Origin: Mucilaginibacter frigoritolerans
Lineage (GTDB): Bacteria; Bacteroidota; Bacteroidia; Sphingobacteriales; Sphingobacteriaceae
Assembly: GCF_007830615.1 (NCBI RefSeq)
Contig: NZ_VLLI01000007.1
Coordinates: 124,001 to 188,000 of the forward strand
Reading direction: 5' to 3'
DNA: 64,000 bases
Shown here: in pieces, positions 25,913-33,415 of the stretch
Position numbering within the stretch: the first letter of the stretch is position 1
Layout: the number at the start of each line of letters is the position of its first letter
Notes under the pieces: generated by a model
The model's database searches: none
The model's input: the letters and a program-made list of their open reading frames with translations, nothing else
What the model was told of the DNA's origin: nothing
Program-made: the position numbers and the translations under genes

Positions 25913-26959
25913 TTACAAATTAAAAATATTTTTTATAAATAAAAAAATGATTTTTGGTATTGCTAATTTTTTAAGATCTTCAGTAGTAGTAAAAAAGTAT
26001 TGCTCTTTTAATTTAACTGGTTGATTTTTAAGTACAAAAACTCTCACATAGAGCCTTTGATGGGTAAGTATATGCTTTTTCAAAGGCAAAATTTCTGACA
26101 AAATAATACCCTGACCGAAAACCTCTTTAACCATTGGTAAAGAAAACAATTCATCAGGGGTAGGTAAAGTATCTGTTTCAATCAACGGCAAGTCGTACAT
26201 ATTGGCCCAAATATCTTTTTCACCTCTTTTATTCATCAGTACTTTATCTCCGTCGGTAATTAAAAAATAATTAAAGTAGCGCTCGCGTATCTTTACTTTA
26301 TTCTCTTTAACAGGTAAACTGCTTACCGCATTATGTAAAAAGGCATAACAACCCTCCCTTATCGGGCAAATGCCACAGGCAGCATTTTTGGGCTTGCAAA
26401 GCATAGCACCAAATTCCATCATCGCCTGGTTATGAAGGCCGGGTTGTTGCTCATTAAGCAAATCATTTGCAGTTTGCTGAAATATTTTTTTTCCTTTCGG
26501 ACTATTGATAGGTTCGCTGATTCCAAAATACCGGGCCAGCACCCGATAAACATTCCCATCCACCACAGCTTTTGCTTCGCCTGCTGAAAATGACGCAATA
26601 GCCGCCGCCGTGTACTCCCCAATGCCTTTTAATTTCAGTAATTCATCATACCTTTGTGGAAAACTACCATTGTAGTTATCCATAACCATGCGGGCAGTTT
26701 TAAGCATATTCCGTCCTCGCGAATAATAGCCTAAACCCTGCCATAATTTTAACACATCATCCTCAGAAGCGGCAGCAAAATGCTGCACATCGGGGTAGTG
26801 TTCCAAAAACTTTCGAAAATACGGTAGTCCCTGTTCCACACGTGTTTGCTGTAATATAATTTCAGAAAGCCATATTACATAAGCATCAGTAGTATGGCGC
26901 CAGGGCAGGTCGCGTTTATGCTGCTGATACCATTGTATCAATTCATTTGTAAAGCTCAT
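25913..26959 (-). CDS. mutY: A/G-specific adenine glycosylase MutY
   Basis: 348 residues. It removes adenine mispaired with 8-oxoguanine. Seen are catalytic Glu in LSEIILQQTRV, the helix-hairpin-helix LKGIGEYTAAAIASF followed by the catalytic Asp in VVDGNVYRV, and the [4Fe-4S] ligands in C-x6-C-x2-C-x5-C (CKPKNAACGICPIREGC). The C-terminal half is a NUDIX-like 8-oxoG recognition domain (about 230-340). It overlaps no gene; ssb follows. The HU gene is divergent 180 nt away, a neighbourhood common in Bacteroidota. Confidence 0.96.
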   Translation of the reverse strand: MSFTNELIQWYQQHKRDLPWRHTTDAYVIWLSEIILQQTRVEQGLPYFRKFLEHYPDVQHFAAASEDDVLKLWQGLGYYSRGRNMLKTARMVMDNYNGSFPQRYDELLKLKGIGEYTAAAIASFSAGEAKAVVDGNVYRVLARYFGISEPINSPKGKKIFQQTANDLLNEQQPGLHNQAMMEFGAMLCKPKNAACGICPIREGCYAFLHNAVSSLPVKENKVKIRERYFNYFLITDGDKVLMNKRGEKDIWANMYDLPLIETDTLPTPDELFSLPMVKEVFGQGIILSEILPLKKHILTHQRLYVRVFVLKNQPVKLKEQYFFTTTEDLKKLAIPKIIFLFIKNIFNL

Positions 26960-27081
26960 TTTTTGATTAAAGTAACAGCCAAAGCAAGCCTTTTTTTTGG
27001 TAAATAAGCTTGAATAAAGTCACATTTTTGTGGGTATTAAAAAAAATATGTTAATTATTTCAATCTTTAGGAATAAAGAGA

Positions 27082-27089
27082 TACTTTTG
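27082..27089 (+). promoter_or_regulatory. -7 box TACTTTTG for the HU gene
   Basis: Full match to TAnnTTTG, 50 nt before the HU ATG. A weak T-rich -33 region lies about 22 nt upstream. Confidence 0.55.
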
Positions 27090-27139
27090 CAACCCCAAAA
27101 CAGTTAAGTAATTATATAAAAAATAAAAGAAAATCAGAT

Positions 27140-27433
27140 ATGACTAAGGCAGAAATTATAACTGAAATCTCATCCAAAACAGGCATTGAGAAAGTGGACG
27201 TGCAGGAAACTGTTGAGGCGTTTTTTAAAGTTGTTAAAAACTCAATGGTTGGTGGCGAAAATGTTTATGTAAGAGGTTTCGGAAGTTTTGTTGTAAAGAA
27301 AAGAGCTAAAAAAACTGCGCGTAATATTTCAAAAAATACTGCCATCATTATTCCTGAGCACTTTGTGCCAAGTTTTAAACCAGCCAAAACTTTCGTTGAT
27401 AAAGTTAGGACCGGAAACAAAGTAAGCAAATAA
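27140..27433 (+). CDS. HU-family DNA-binding protein
   Basis: 97 residues of the HU/IHF fold: the helical start MTKAEIITEISSKTGIEKVDVQ, then VYVRGFGSFVVKKRAKKTARN, the signature of the DNA-contacting beta arm, and a basic C-terminus. It bends and compacts DNA. The arm sequence (ISKNTAIIIPEHFVPSFKPA) is the usual HU/IHF type. A TPR gene begins 9 nt after its stop, so the two are probably co-transcribed. Confidence 0.94.
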   Translation: MTKAEIITEISSKTGIEKVDVQETVEAFFKVVKNSMVGGENVYVRGFGSFVVKKRAKKTARNISKNTAIIIPEHFVPSFKPAKTFVDKVRTGNKVSK

Positions 27434-27441
27434 TTAAGAGT

Positions 27442-28320
27442 ATGCACAAAAAACAAATAGTTGTAGTTCTAGTGGTTTTCGCTATTATGGGCTATTTGTT
27501 TTTTTTGCCTGTTAAAGGAATTGTAAAACACAAAGAAGCAGACGGGCACACCAATTCAACCACTACAGCGCAAGCGAGGCCAACGGCCAATGTAACGGTA
27601 GAAATGGTATCAACAGCAGCAAAGGCTACTATTGGCCCGGCATTATCGGCTCAAATAACAGAAACCGAAGGGCAACTGAAAAACGCTGGTGACGATGCCG
27701 CCAAAGTAAGTTTAGAAAGAAAGCTGGCCAAACAGTGGGACGATGTAAATCAACCTGCACCGGCAGCGTTTTATTACCAGGCTATTGCAGGTAAAGAAAA
27801 CACTTTCGAAGACTGGTTTACGGCTGGAAGTCATTATAACGACGCTTTTAAATTTACACAAGACACTTCAGCGCAACCGGCATTTGTAACAAATGCTATT
27901 GCCTGTTTTAAAAATGCAACCAAGCTAAAACCCGAAGACCTGAGTGCAAAAACAGGATTGGGAATTGCTTATGTAAACCAAACAGCTTTAGGCATTACCG
28001 ATCCGGATGGGGGTTCGCCAATGCAGGGAATTATGTTACTGCTTGATGTAGTTAAGCAGGATCCTAATAACCGCAATGCGAATTTAAGTTTGGGTATGTT
28101 TGCCATGAAATCGGGCCAGTACCAAAAAGCTGTACAAAGGTTTAAAAACATTATTGCACAAAAACCCGAAGTTGAACCGTACTTTTACCTGGCTGAAAGC
28201 TACAAACAACTGGGAATGAAAAAGGAAGCTATTGCAGCTTACCAAAAATGCAAGGAGATGATGCCTGATGCGGCATTTGATCAACGCATTGATGAGTATA
28301 TAAAGGAATTAAAAAATTAG
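27442..28320 (+). CDS. Membrane-anchored TPR protein
   Basis: 292 residues. An N-terminal anchor (about 5-25) is followed by a Thr/Ala/Val-rich linker and a TPR domain from about 120 to 285: KNATKLKPEDLSAKTGLGIA, LDVVKQDPNNRNANLSLGMF, and GQYQKAVQRFKNIIAQKPEVE followed by AESYKQLG. It is probably exposed to the periplasm. It starts 9 nt after the HU gene. This HU-TPR-small basic protein-rng order appears stable in related genomes as far as I recall; no function can be assigned. Confidence 0.8.
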   Translation: MHKKQIVVVLVVFAIMGYLFFLPVKGIVKHKEADGHTNSTTTAQARPTANVTVEMVSTAAKATIGPALSAQITETEGQLKNAGDDAAKVSLERKLAKQWDDVNQPAPAAFYYQAIAGKENTFEDWFTAGSHYNDAFKFTQDTSAQPAFVTNAIACFKNATKLKPEDLSAKTGLGIAYVNQTALGITDPDGGSPMQGIMLLLDVVKQDPNNRNANLSLGMFAMKSGQYQKAVQRFKNIIAQKPEVEPYFYLAESYKQLGMKKEAIAAYQKCKEMMPDAAFDQRIDEYIKELKN

Positions 28321-28343
28321 TAACAAATTAAAACATTAGTATT

Positions 28344-28433
28344 ATGCCGAGCGGTAAAAAACGTAAAAGACACAAAATGGCTACCCACAAACGTAAAAAA
28401 CGTTTAAGAAAAAACAGACATAAAAAGAAATAA
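28344..28433 (+). CDS. 29-residue strongly basic protein (candidate small ribosomal protein)
   Basis: The frame reads MPSGKKRKRHKMATHKRKKR and ends in a KNRHKKK tail; 19 of 29 residues are Lys, Arg or His. It lies 24 nt after the TPR stop and about 105 nt before rng. Tiny proteins of this type before rng are conserved in Bacteroidota to my knowledge. Composition and place next to an RNA-processing gene suggest RNA or ribosome binding. A Bacteroidia-specific small ribosomal protein (named bL38 in one structure) is a possible match, but I cannot confirm identity. Confidence 0.7.
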   Translation: MPSGKKRKRHKMATHKRKKRLRKNRHKKK

Positions 28434-28538
28434 GCTGGCACCCCAGGCTTATACATCTGTTTTTAGGACAGGTAATTTTGTTTTTTACCCACTTATTAAC
28501 GTGCGGCTTTTTAGTCGCTTTAAGAAATGGAGTAGCAG

Positions 28539-30089
28539 TTGATAAAAGAATTAATTATCGATTCATCCCCCAGCGGGACTACTATTGCATTATTACAGGA
28601 TAAACAGCTTGTAGAACTTCATAAAGAGCAAGTCACCAACAATTATACTGTTGGTGATATTTACCTTGGCCGTATCAAAAAGATAATGCCAGGGTTAAAT
28701 GCTGCTTTTGTGGATGTAGGCTACGAGAAAGATGCCTTTCTGCATTACCTTGATCTTGGCCCGCAGGTGCAAAGCCTGCTAAAGCTAACTAAACAGGTAC
28801 GTACAGGAGGTTATCAATCAAAGCTTTTAGATAATTTTAAGCTGGATGCTGATATTAATAAGGGAGGAAAAATCTCTGAAATATTAACTAAAAACCAGCT
28901 TATCCCTGTTCAGATAGCGAAGGAGCCAATTTCAACGAAAGGCCCCCGCTTAAGTTCAGACCTGTCAATTGCCGGTAGATATGTAGTATTAGTACCTTTT
29001 TCGGAAGTTACCTCTATCTCAAAAAAGATAAAGAGTAATACCGAACGTAACCGCCTGCGCAAAATAGTGGAGAGCATTAAACCAAAGCATTTTGGGGTAA
29101 TTATCCGCACTGTTTCTGAAGGTAAGGGCGTTGCTGAGCTGCAAAAAGATTTGCTTGATCTCATTTCAAAGTGGGAATCTTTCATTACCCGTTTACCTGC
29201 TGTTGAACCGGCAAAAAAGGTGCTGGGTGAAATTGACCGTACCTCAACTTTGTTACGGGATATTTTAAATCCGGACTTTCAGCATATTTATATAAACGAT
29301 AATAGTTTACACGAGGAGATTCGCTCATACATACATGAGATATCGCCGGAAATGGAAAATATTGTGCGTTTGCATAAAAACAGTGTTCCTATTTTTGAAC
29401 ACTATGGGGTTGATAAGCAAATAAAATCGGCCTTTGGCAAAACAGTAAACCTGGCAGGCGGTGCTTACCTGGTTATTGAACATACCGAAGCGCTGCATGT
29501 TATTGATGTAAACAGCGGAAATCGTACAGCCAGCAAAGAAAATCAGGAAGAAAACGCATTTCAGGTAAATAAAGAAGCGGCTAAAGAAATTGCCCGCCAG
29601 TTGCGCCTGCGCGATATGGGTGGCATTGTGGTGATTGACTTTATTGACATGCACAAGCCGAACAACCGTAAGGATCTGTTCGATTACCTAAGGGCCGAAA
29701 TGAGTCATGACAGGGCAAAGCACACTATTTTACCGCCAAGTAAATTTGGCCTGGTACAAATAACCCGTCAGCGTGTAAGGCCAGAAATGAATATTGTAAC
29801 AAGCGAAGTTTGCCCAACCTGTAACGGTACAGGAACTATAAGGCCTACTATTTTGCTGCTTGACGATATTGAAAACAACTTTAACTATATTTTGGTTGAG
29901 CAGAACGAAAAGAGCATAACGCTTTCCGTTCACCCTTATATTGAAGCCTACATTAAGAAAGGTTTCATCAACAGGCAAATGAAGTGGTTTATGAAATATG
30001 GCCAGTGGATCAAAGTAAAAAGCAACCCTGCTTACCAGATTACTGAGTTCCACTTTTTCTCCAGCAAAGACGAAGAGATTAAATTGTAA
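28539..30089 (+). CDS. rng: Ribonuclease E/G family protein
   Basis: 516 residues from a TTG start (TTG ATA AAA GAA), chosen because the protein begins MIKELIID as in related Rng proteins and no ATG lies nearby upstream. An S1 domain (about 40-130) carries GDIYLGRIKKIMPGLNAAFV. The catalytic core has VIDVNSGNRT and VIDFIDM, which hold the metal-binding Asp residues. The zinc-link-like CPTCNGTGTI lies near residue 420. It matures 16S rRNA and degrades mRNA. It ends at a terminator at 30115. Confidence 0.94.
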   Translation: MIKELIIDSSPSGTTIALLQDKQLVELHKEQVTNNYTVGDIYLGRIKKIMPGLNAAFVDVGYEKDAFLHYLDLGPQVQSLLKLTKQVRTGGYQSKLLDNFKLDADINKGGKISEILTKNQLIPVQIAKEPISTKGPRLSSDLSIAGRYVVLVPFSEVTSISKKIKSNTERNRLRKIVESIKPKHFGVIIRTVSEGKGVAELQKDLLDLISKWESFITRLPAVEPAKKVLGEIDRTSTLLRDILNPDFQHIYINDNSLHEEIRSYIHEISPEMENIVRLHKNSVPIFEHYGVDKQIKSAFGKTVNLAGGAYLVIEHTEALHVIDVNSGNRTASKENQEENAFQVNKEAAKEIARQLRLRDMGGIVVIDFIDMHKPNNRKDLFDYLRAEMSHDRAKHTILPPSKFGLVQITRQRVRPEMNIVTSEVCPTCNGTGTIRPTILLLDDIENNFNYILVEQNEKSITLSVHPYIEAYIKKGFINRQMKWFMKYGQWIKVKSNPAYQITEFHFFSSKDEEIKL

Positions 30090-30114
30090 TTTGCGAATTT
30101 GCAGATTACAGATG

Positions 30115-30147
30115 TGCGGATGCCTTTAAAAGTATCCGCATTTTTTT
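30115..30147 (+). terminator. Terminator of rng
   Basis: TGCGGAT / ATCCGCA, a 7-bp stem with a 12-nt loop, followed by seven T. Confidence 0.8.
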
Positions 30148-30271
30148 GTTTTAAATGCGAGCTAATATGACTCTTTGTTCCACCTTTGGAACAAATGAAC
30201 CAGTATAGATTTTGATCAGACGTATTCCTTTATGTTAAAGATTGTATCTTGTTTTAAAATGTAATAAGCGG

Positions 30272-30709
30272 ATGAAATATACTTTAGTATTATCAGTCAT
30301 CATACTTTTAATGTCCTGTAAAAAGGTTATCCATCAAAATAATGAAATCACAAAAATAGAATTGGCAAGAAGTGGCGCATGATCTGATTTCGGAGCAATA
30401 ATTAGTATTGATTCATCCTTAAACTATAAATACTTTGGAGATTATGGACACGTGAAACAAGGGTGCTTTACAGGAAAAGTTACTCGTCAATTTTGGGACA
30501 CATTAAATCAAAAGTTTGAGGAAATAAAATTTAAAACAGCTGCCCCTTATTCCAAATTAGTTTTATCGGATGCTGACTATTTCGAGCTTATTATCTATTG
30601 GAGAAATGGAAAAAGGAAAATAACAAGGTATTGGGATGGTGGACAGGAGCCAGTAATTGCAGTATTTAATTGGTTAGATAGTAGCTACAAAAATATAAGA
30701 TTGAAATAG
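30272..30709 (+). pseudogene. DUF6438-like lipoprotein gene interrupted by an in-frame TGA
   Basis: ATG at 30272 opens a lipoprotein signal (LLMSCKK lipobox), followed by ITKIELARSGA, then TGA at 30380-30382 (codon 37). The same frame continues to 30709 with SDFGAIISIDSSLNYKYFGD and, later, TGKVTRQFWDTLNQKFEEI and a WLDSSYKN end. The joined 145-residue product has the shape of DUF6438-type lipoproteins. The conserved context around the stop suggests an original Trp or Arg/Gly codon. A GTG at 30452 could start a truncated 85-residue protein, but that lacks the signal. Sequencing error remains possible. Confidence 0.7.
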
Positions 30710-30935
30710 GTTGATAGTCAGTTCAAATTTGAAACAACAGCTCATCGACAATTTAAGCCAAAAGCTGATCAGTTAAAATTCCCCACTCAATAATTAAAAA
30801 TTCAAAACGATAAGCGAATTATTGTTTTACGATGTAAAATAGAAGGCGAGAGTATACTAATATTTTTAGTAAAACATATTATTCTTTCCGATTTAATCCG
30901 CACATTTGCACATCAATAATCTGCACATCTAAACA

Positions 30936-32354
30936 ATGGCTAAAACTAAATTCGCATACTTCTGTCAAAGCTGTGGCTATGAATCGGCAAAATGGCTGGG
31001 TAAGTGCCCGTCCTGCTCTCAATGGAATACTTTTGCCGAAGAAATTTTAGAAAAGGCTAATACATCTGTCCCTAACTGGAAAACAGCCTCCACGAGCCTG
31101 CAAAGGGCTAATAAGCCTGTTGAGGTGGCCAATATTACCTTTACAGAAGAACAAAGGCTATTAACCCCCGATAACGAGTTTAACCGGGTATTAGGCGGCG
31201 GCATTGTAGCAGGTTCATTGGTGCTGATAGGTGGCGAGCCGGGCATTGGTAAATCAACCCTGATGCTGCAGTTAGCATTGAATATGCCGAACCTAAAAGT
31301 ACTCTACGTATCCGGAGAAGAAAGCGAGCGGCAGATTAAGATGAGGGCAGAGCGGCTTACCCCCCTGCCCCCTGAAGGTGGAGTTTTTGGCAAAGGGTGT
31401 TACATTTTAACAGAAACCTCAACCCAAAACATATTTAAGCAGATTGAACAACTGGAGCCTGATTTGGTAATAGTTGATTCTATCCAGACTTTACATTCTG
31501 CCCATATTGAATCAACACCAGGAAGTGTGTCGCAGGTGCGTGAATGTACTGCTGAACTTTTGCGCTTCGCAAAGGAAAGCTCTACGCCCGTATTTCTGAT
31601 AGGCCATATTACTAAAGACGGCATGATTGCGGGGCCCAAAATATTGGAGCACATGGTTGATACGGTTATGCAGTTTGAGGGCGACAGGCATCATGTTTAC
31701 CGCATACTACGTACGGTTAAAAATCGGTTTGGCTCTGCATCTGAACTGGGTATTTATGAAATGCTGGGCGAAGGCCTGCGCGAAGTATCTAACCCATCCG
31801 AAATATTATTATCACAACGGGATGAAGCTTTGAGTGGTATCACCATCTCCGCTACACTTGAGGGCATGCGCCCCATGATGATTGAAACCCAGGCATTGGT
31901 AAGCACTTCGCCATATGGAACGCCACAACGTACAGCAACGGGCTTTGATACCAAACGGATGAGCATGCTTTTGGCAGTACTAGAAAAACGATGCGGTTTT
32001 AGCCTGGGGAATAAAGACGTATTTCTGAACATTACAGGTGGCATCAGGGTAGAAGATCCTGCCATTGATCTTGGCCTGGCGGCTGCCATTATTTCATCAT
32101 ACCAGGATATTCCTATCCCCTTTAAAACATGTTTCGCAGGCGAAATAGGTTTGTCAGGCGAGATCAGGGCGGTGAACAGGGTTGAACAACGCATTGCCGA
32201 GGCACAAAAGCTGGGCTTCGAGCAAATCTTCATATCCAAATACAACCTCCCTTCAGGCGGGCATGACAGAAAAAGCATCGACCTGTCGCGCTATAAAATT
32301 GATATTAAAATAGTGAGCCGCATAGAAGAGGTTTTTGAATTGCTGTTTGGATAG
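30936..32354 (+). CDS. radA: DNA repair protein RadA
   Basis: 472 residues. A four-Cys zinc finger begins CQSCGYESAKWLGKCPSC (about 10-27). The RecA-like ATPase has Walker A GGEPGIGKST and Walker B VIVDSIQTLH, followed by the RadA motif VKNRFGSASELGIYEM. The C-terminus is a Lon-like domain (GGIRVEDPAIDLGLAAAI). RadA extends strands in recombination intermediates. Between residues 141 and 155 lies an apparent 13-residue insertion (LTPLPPEGGVFGKG) not expected in the family, encoded by a C-rich palindrome-like stretch at 31359-31397. Confidence 0.95.
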   Translation: MAKTKFAYFCQSCGYESAKWLGKCPSCSQWNTFAEEILEKANTSVPNWKTASTSLQRANKPVEVANITFTEEQRLLTPDNEFNRVLGGGIVAGSLVLIGGEPGIGKSTLMLQLALNMPNLKVLYVSGEESERQIKMRAERLTPLPPEGGVFGKGCYILTETSTQNIFKQIEQLEPDLVIVDSIQTLHSAHIESTPGSVSQVRECTAELLRFAKESSTPVFLIGHITKDGMIAGPKILEHMVDTVMQFEGDRHHVYRILRTVKNRFGSASELGIYEMLGEGLREVSNPSEILLSQRDEALSGITISATLEGMRPMMIETQALVSTSPYGTPQRTATGFDTKRMSMLLAVLEKRCGFSLGNKDVFLNITGGIRVEDPAIDLGLAAAIISSYQDIPIPFKTCFAGEIGLSGEIRAVNRVEQRIAEAQKLGFEQIFISKYNLPSGGHDRKSIDLSRYKIDIKIVSRIEEVFELLFG

Positions 32355-32378
32355 CATTTCATACAAATGAAATGCTAT
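32351..32378. other. Perfect 12-bp hairpin spanning the stops of radA and the NTF2-like gene
   Basis: ATAGCATTTCAT / ATGAAATGCTAT has a 4-nt loop. The radA TAG lies in the left arm and the minus-strand gene's TAG in the right arm. No T-tract follows on either strand, so it is not a classical terminator; it may stabilise both 3' ends. Confidence 0.6.
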
Positions 32379-32833
32379 TCTATGCAATTATCTTTTCTTC
32401 TGGTATCAACAATATAAATGATCTTCCAGCCTTCGGGAGTTTTTAATAACTGAAATACATCTACCCCGCAATGGCTGAATTTATCGCCAAGATAAAATTT
32501 GTACGGCGCCCAAACACTCGCCAAATCGCCATCAATATTAATAGTGCCAAATGTAATGCGTTCATCATATACCATTTTGTGTGGTGTACCTATCGCTTTT
32601 ACAAAACCATCTGCTTTTTCTGTACTCAGGATAGCTTTTCCGCTTGCATCCTCAGCAACACTTTGCAATATCATATCCTTTGCAAAAACAGATAGCAATA
32701 GTGTACTATCGCCTTTACGCATACCATCAAACAGGGTATTAATGGTTTGTTTGATGGAGGCTGTGTCTGCTTTCTGTGCGAATGATGTGATAACCGTGAA
32801 TACTGCAATCAGTAATAACAAAACTCTTTTCAT
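32375..32833 (-). CDS. Secreted NTF2-like protein (SnoaL/DUF4440-type)
   Basis: 152 residues. A signal peptide (MKRVLLLLIAVFTVITSFAQ) is followed by a single NTF2-like domain: DTASIKQTINTLFDGMRKGD, LLSVFAKDMILQSV, a strand with ASVWAPYKFYLGD and a C-terminal VFQLLKTPEGWKIIYIVDTR. Members fold as a cone-shaped beta barrel that binds small ligands; no catalytic residues can be assigned. It starts 29 nt after the RidA-like gene and is probably its operon partner. Confidence 0.85.
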   Translation of the reverse strand: MKRVLLLLIAVFTVITSFAQKADTASIKQTINTLFDGMRKGDSTLLLSVFAKDMILQSVAEDASGKAILSTEKADGFVKAIGTPHKMVYDERITFGTINIDGDLASVWAPYKFYLGDKFSHCGVDVFQLLKTPEGWKIIYIVDTRRKDNCIE

Positions 32834-32862
32834 CCTGGTACGGTTTTAATAATTTACTCATT

Positions 32863-33330
32863 TTAATGCACTACTGCAATGCCTTCAATTTCTATCAGTG
32901 CATCCTTGTTAAACAAAGCCTGAACACCTAAAAGGGTCGATACCGGTGGGTTGGGGCCAACAAAGTCTTTCAAATGATCCCGTAAGATCATTAATTTATC
33001 TGAATTCAAATCCACTACATAAATATTAATTTTAACGAGATCAGCAGGTGTTGCTTTTGAAGCAGACAATACTGTCCGCAGGTTTTCCAGAGTTCGAGTA
33101 ACCTGCGCTTCAAAGTCTCCTTTACCTATGAGTTCTTTCTTTGCATTAACCGATGCCTGTCCTGCAATAAATATTGTACTTCCACCTTTTACCTTGACTG
33201 CCTGTGTGTAATTTTTTGAAAGAGGGGGTAGCGAATCCGGATTAATAAACTGCTTTTCCTGAGCATCGCACAATTTTCCCAAAAAGATGATCGACATTAA
33301 AATCAGGCTTTTTCGAATAAAAATTTTCAT
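32863..33330 (-). CDS. Secreted RidA-family protein without the catalytic Arg
   Basis: About 155 residues. ATG at 33330 is preferred over 33378 because it starts a signal peptide (MKIFIRKSLILMSIIFLGKL, mature near DAQ). The YjgF/RidA domain shows GSTIFIAGQASVN, LENLRTVLSASKATPADLVK and VSTLLGV...LIEIEGIAV. Classical RidA enzymes carry an Arg four to five residues after the conserved strand before IEIEAIA; here the aligned position is Leu, so imine deaminase activity looks doubtful. The signal peptide is also unusual for the family. It precedes the NTF2-like gene. Confidence 0.85.
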   Translation of the reverse strand: MKIFIRKSLILMSIIFLGKLCDAQEKQFINPDSLPPLSKNYTQAVKVKGGSTIFIAGQASVNAKKELIGKGDFEAQVTRTLENLRTVLSASKATPADLVKINIYVVDLNSDKLMILRDHLKDFVGPNPPVSTLLGVQALFNKDALIEIEGIAVVH

Positions 33331-33359
33331 TTCATATGATATTGGTGATGTTATAAATA

Positions 33360-33390
33360 TAAAAAAAGCCCTGCACAAAAATGCAAGGCT
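33360..33390 (-). terminator. Terminator of dnaA
   Basis: On the minus strand AGCCTTGCA / TGCAGGGCT with one internal mismatch and a T-rich loop, followed by TTTTTTT. It lies 26 nt past the dnaA stop. Confidence 0.75.
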
Positions 33391-33415
33391 CCATTATTCT
33401 TCAATAAGACTAAAC

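Noticed and set aside
30452..30709. 85-residue protein starting at GTG 30452
   Set aside because: It lies in the frame of the upstream lipoprotein signal, and is better seen as the 3' part of a gene broken by TGA.
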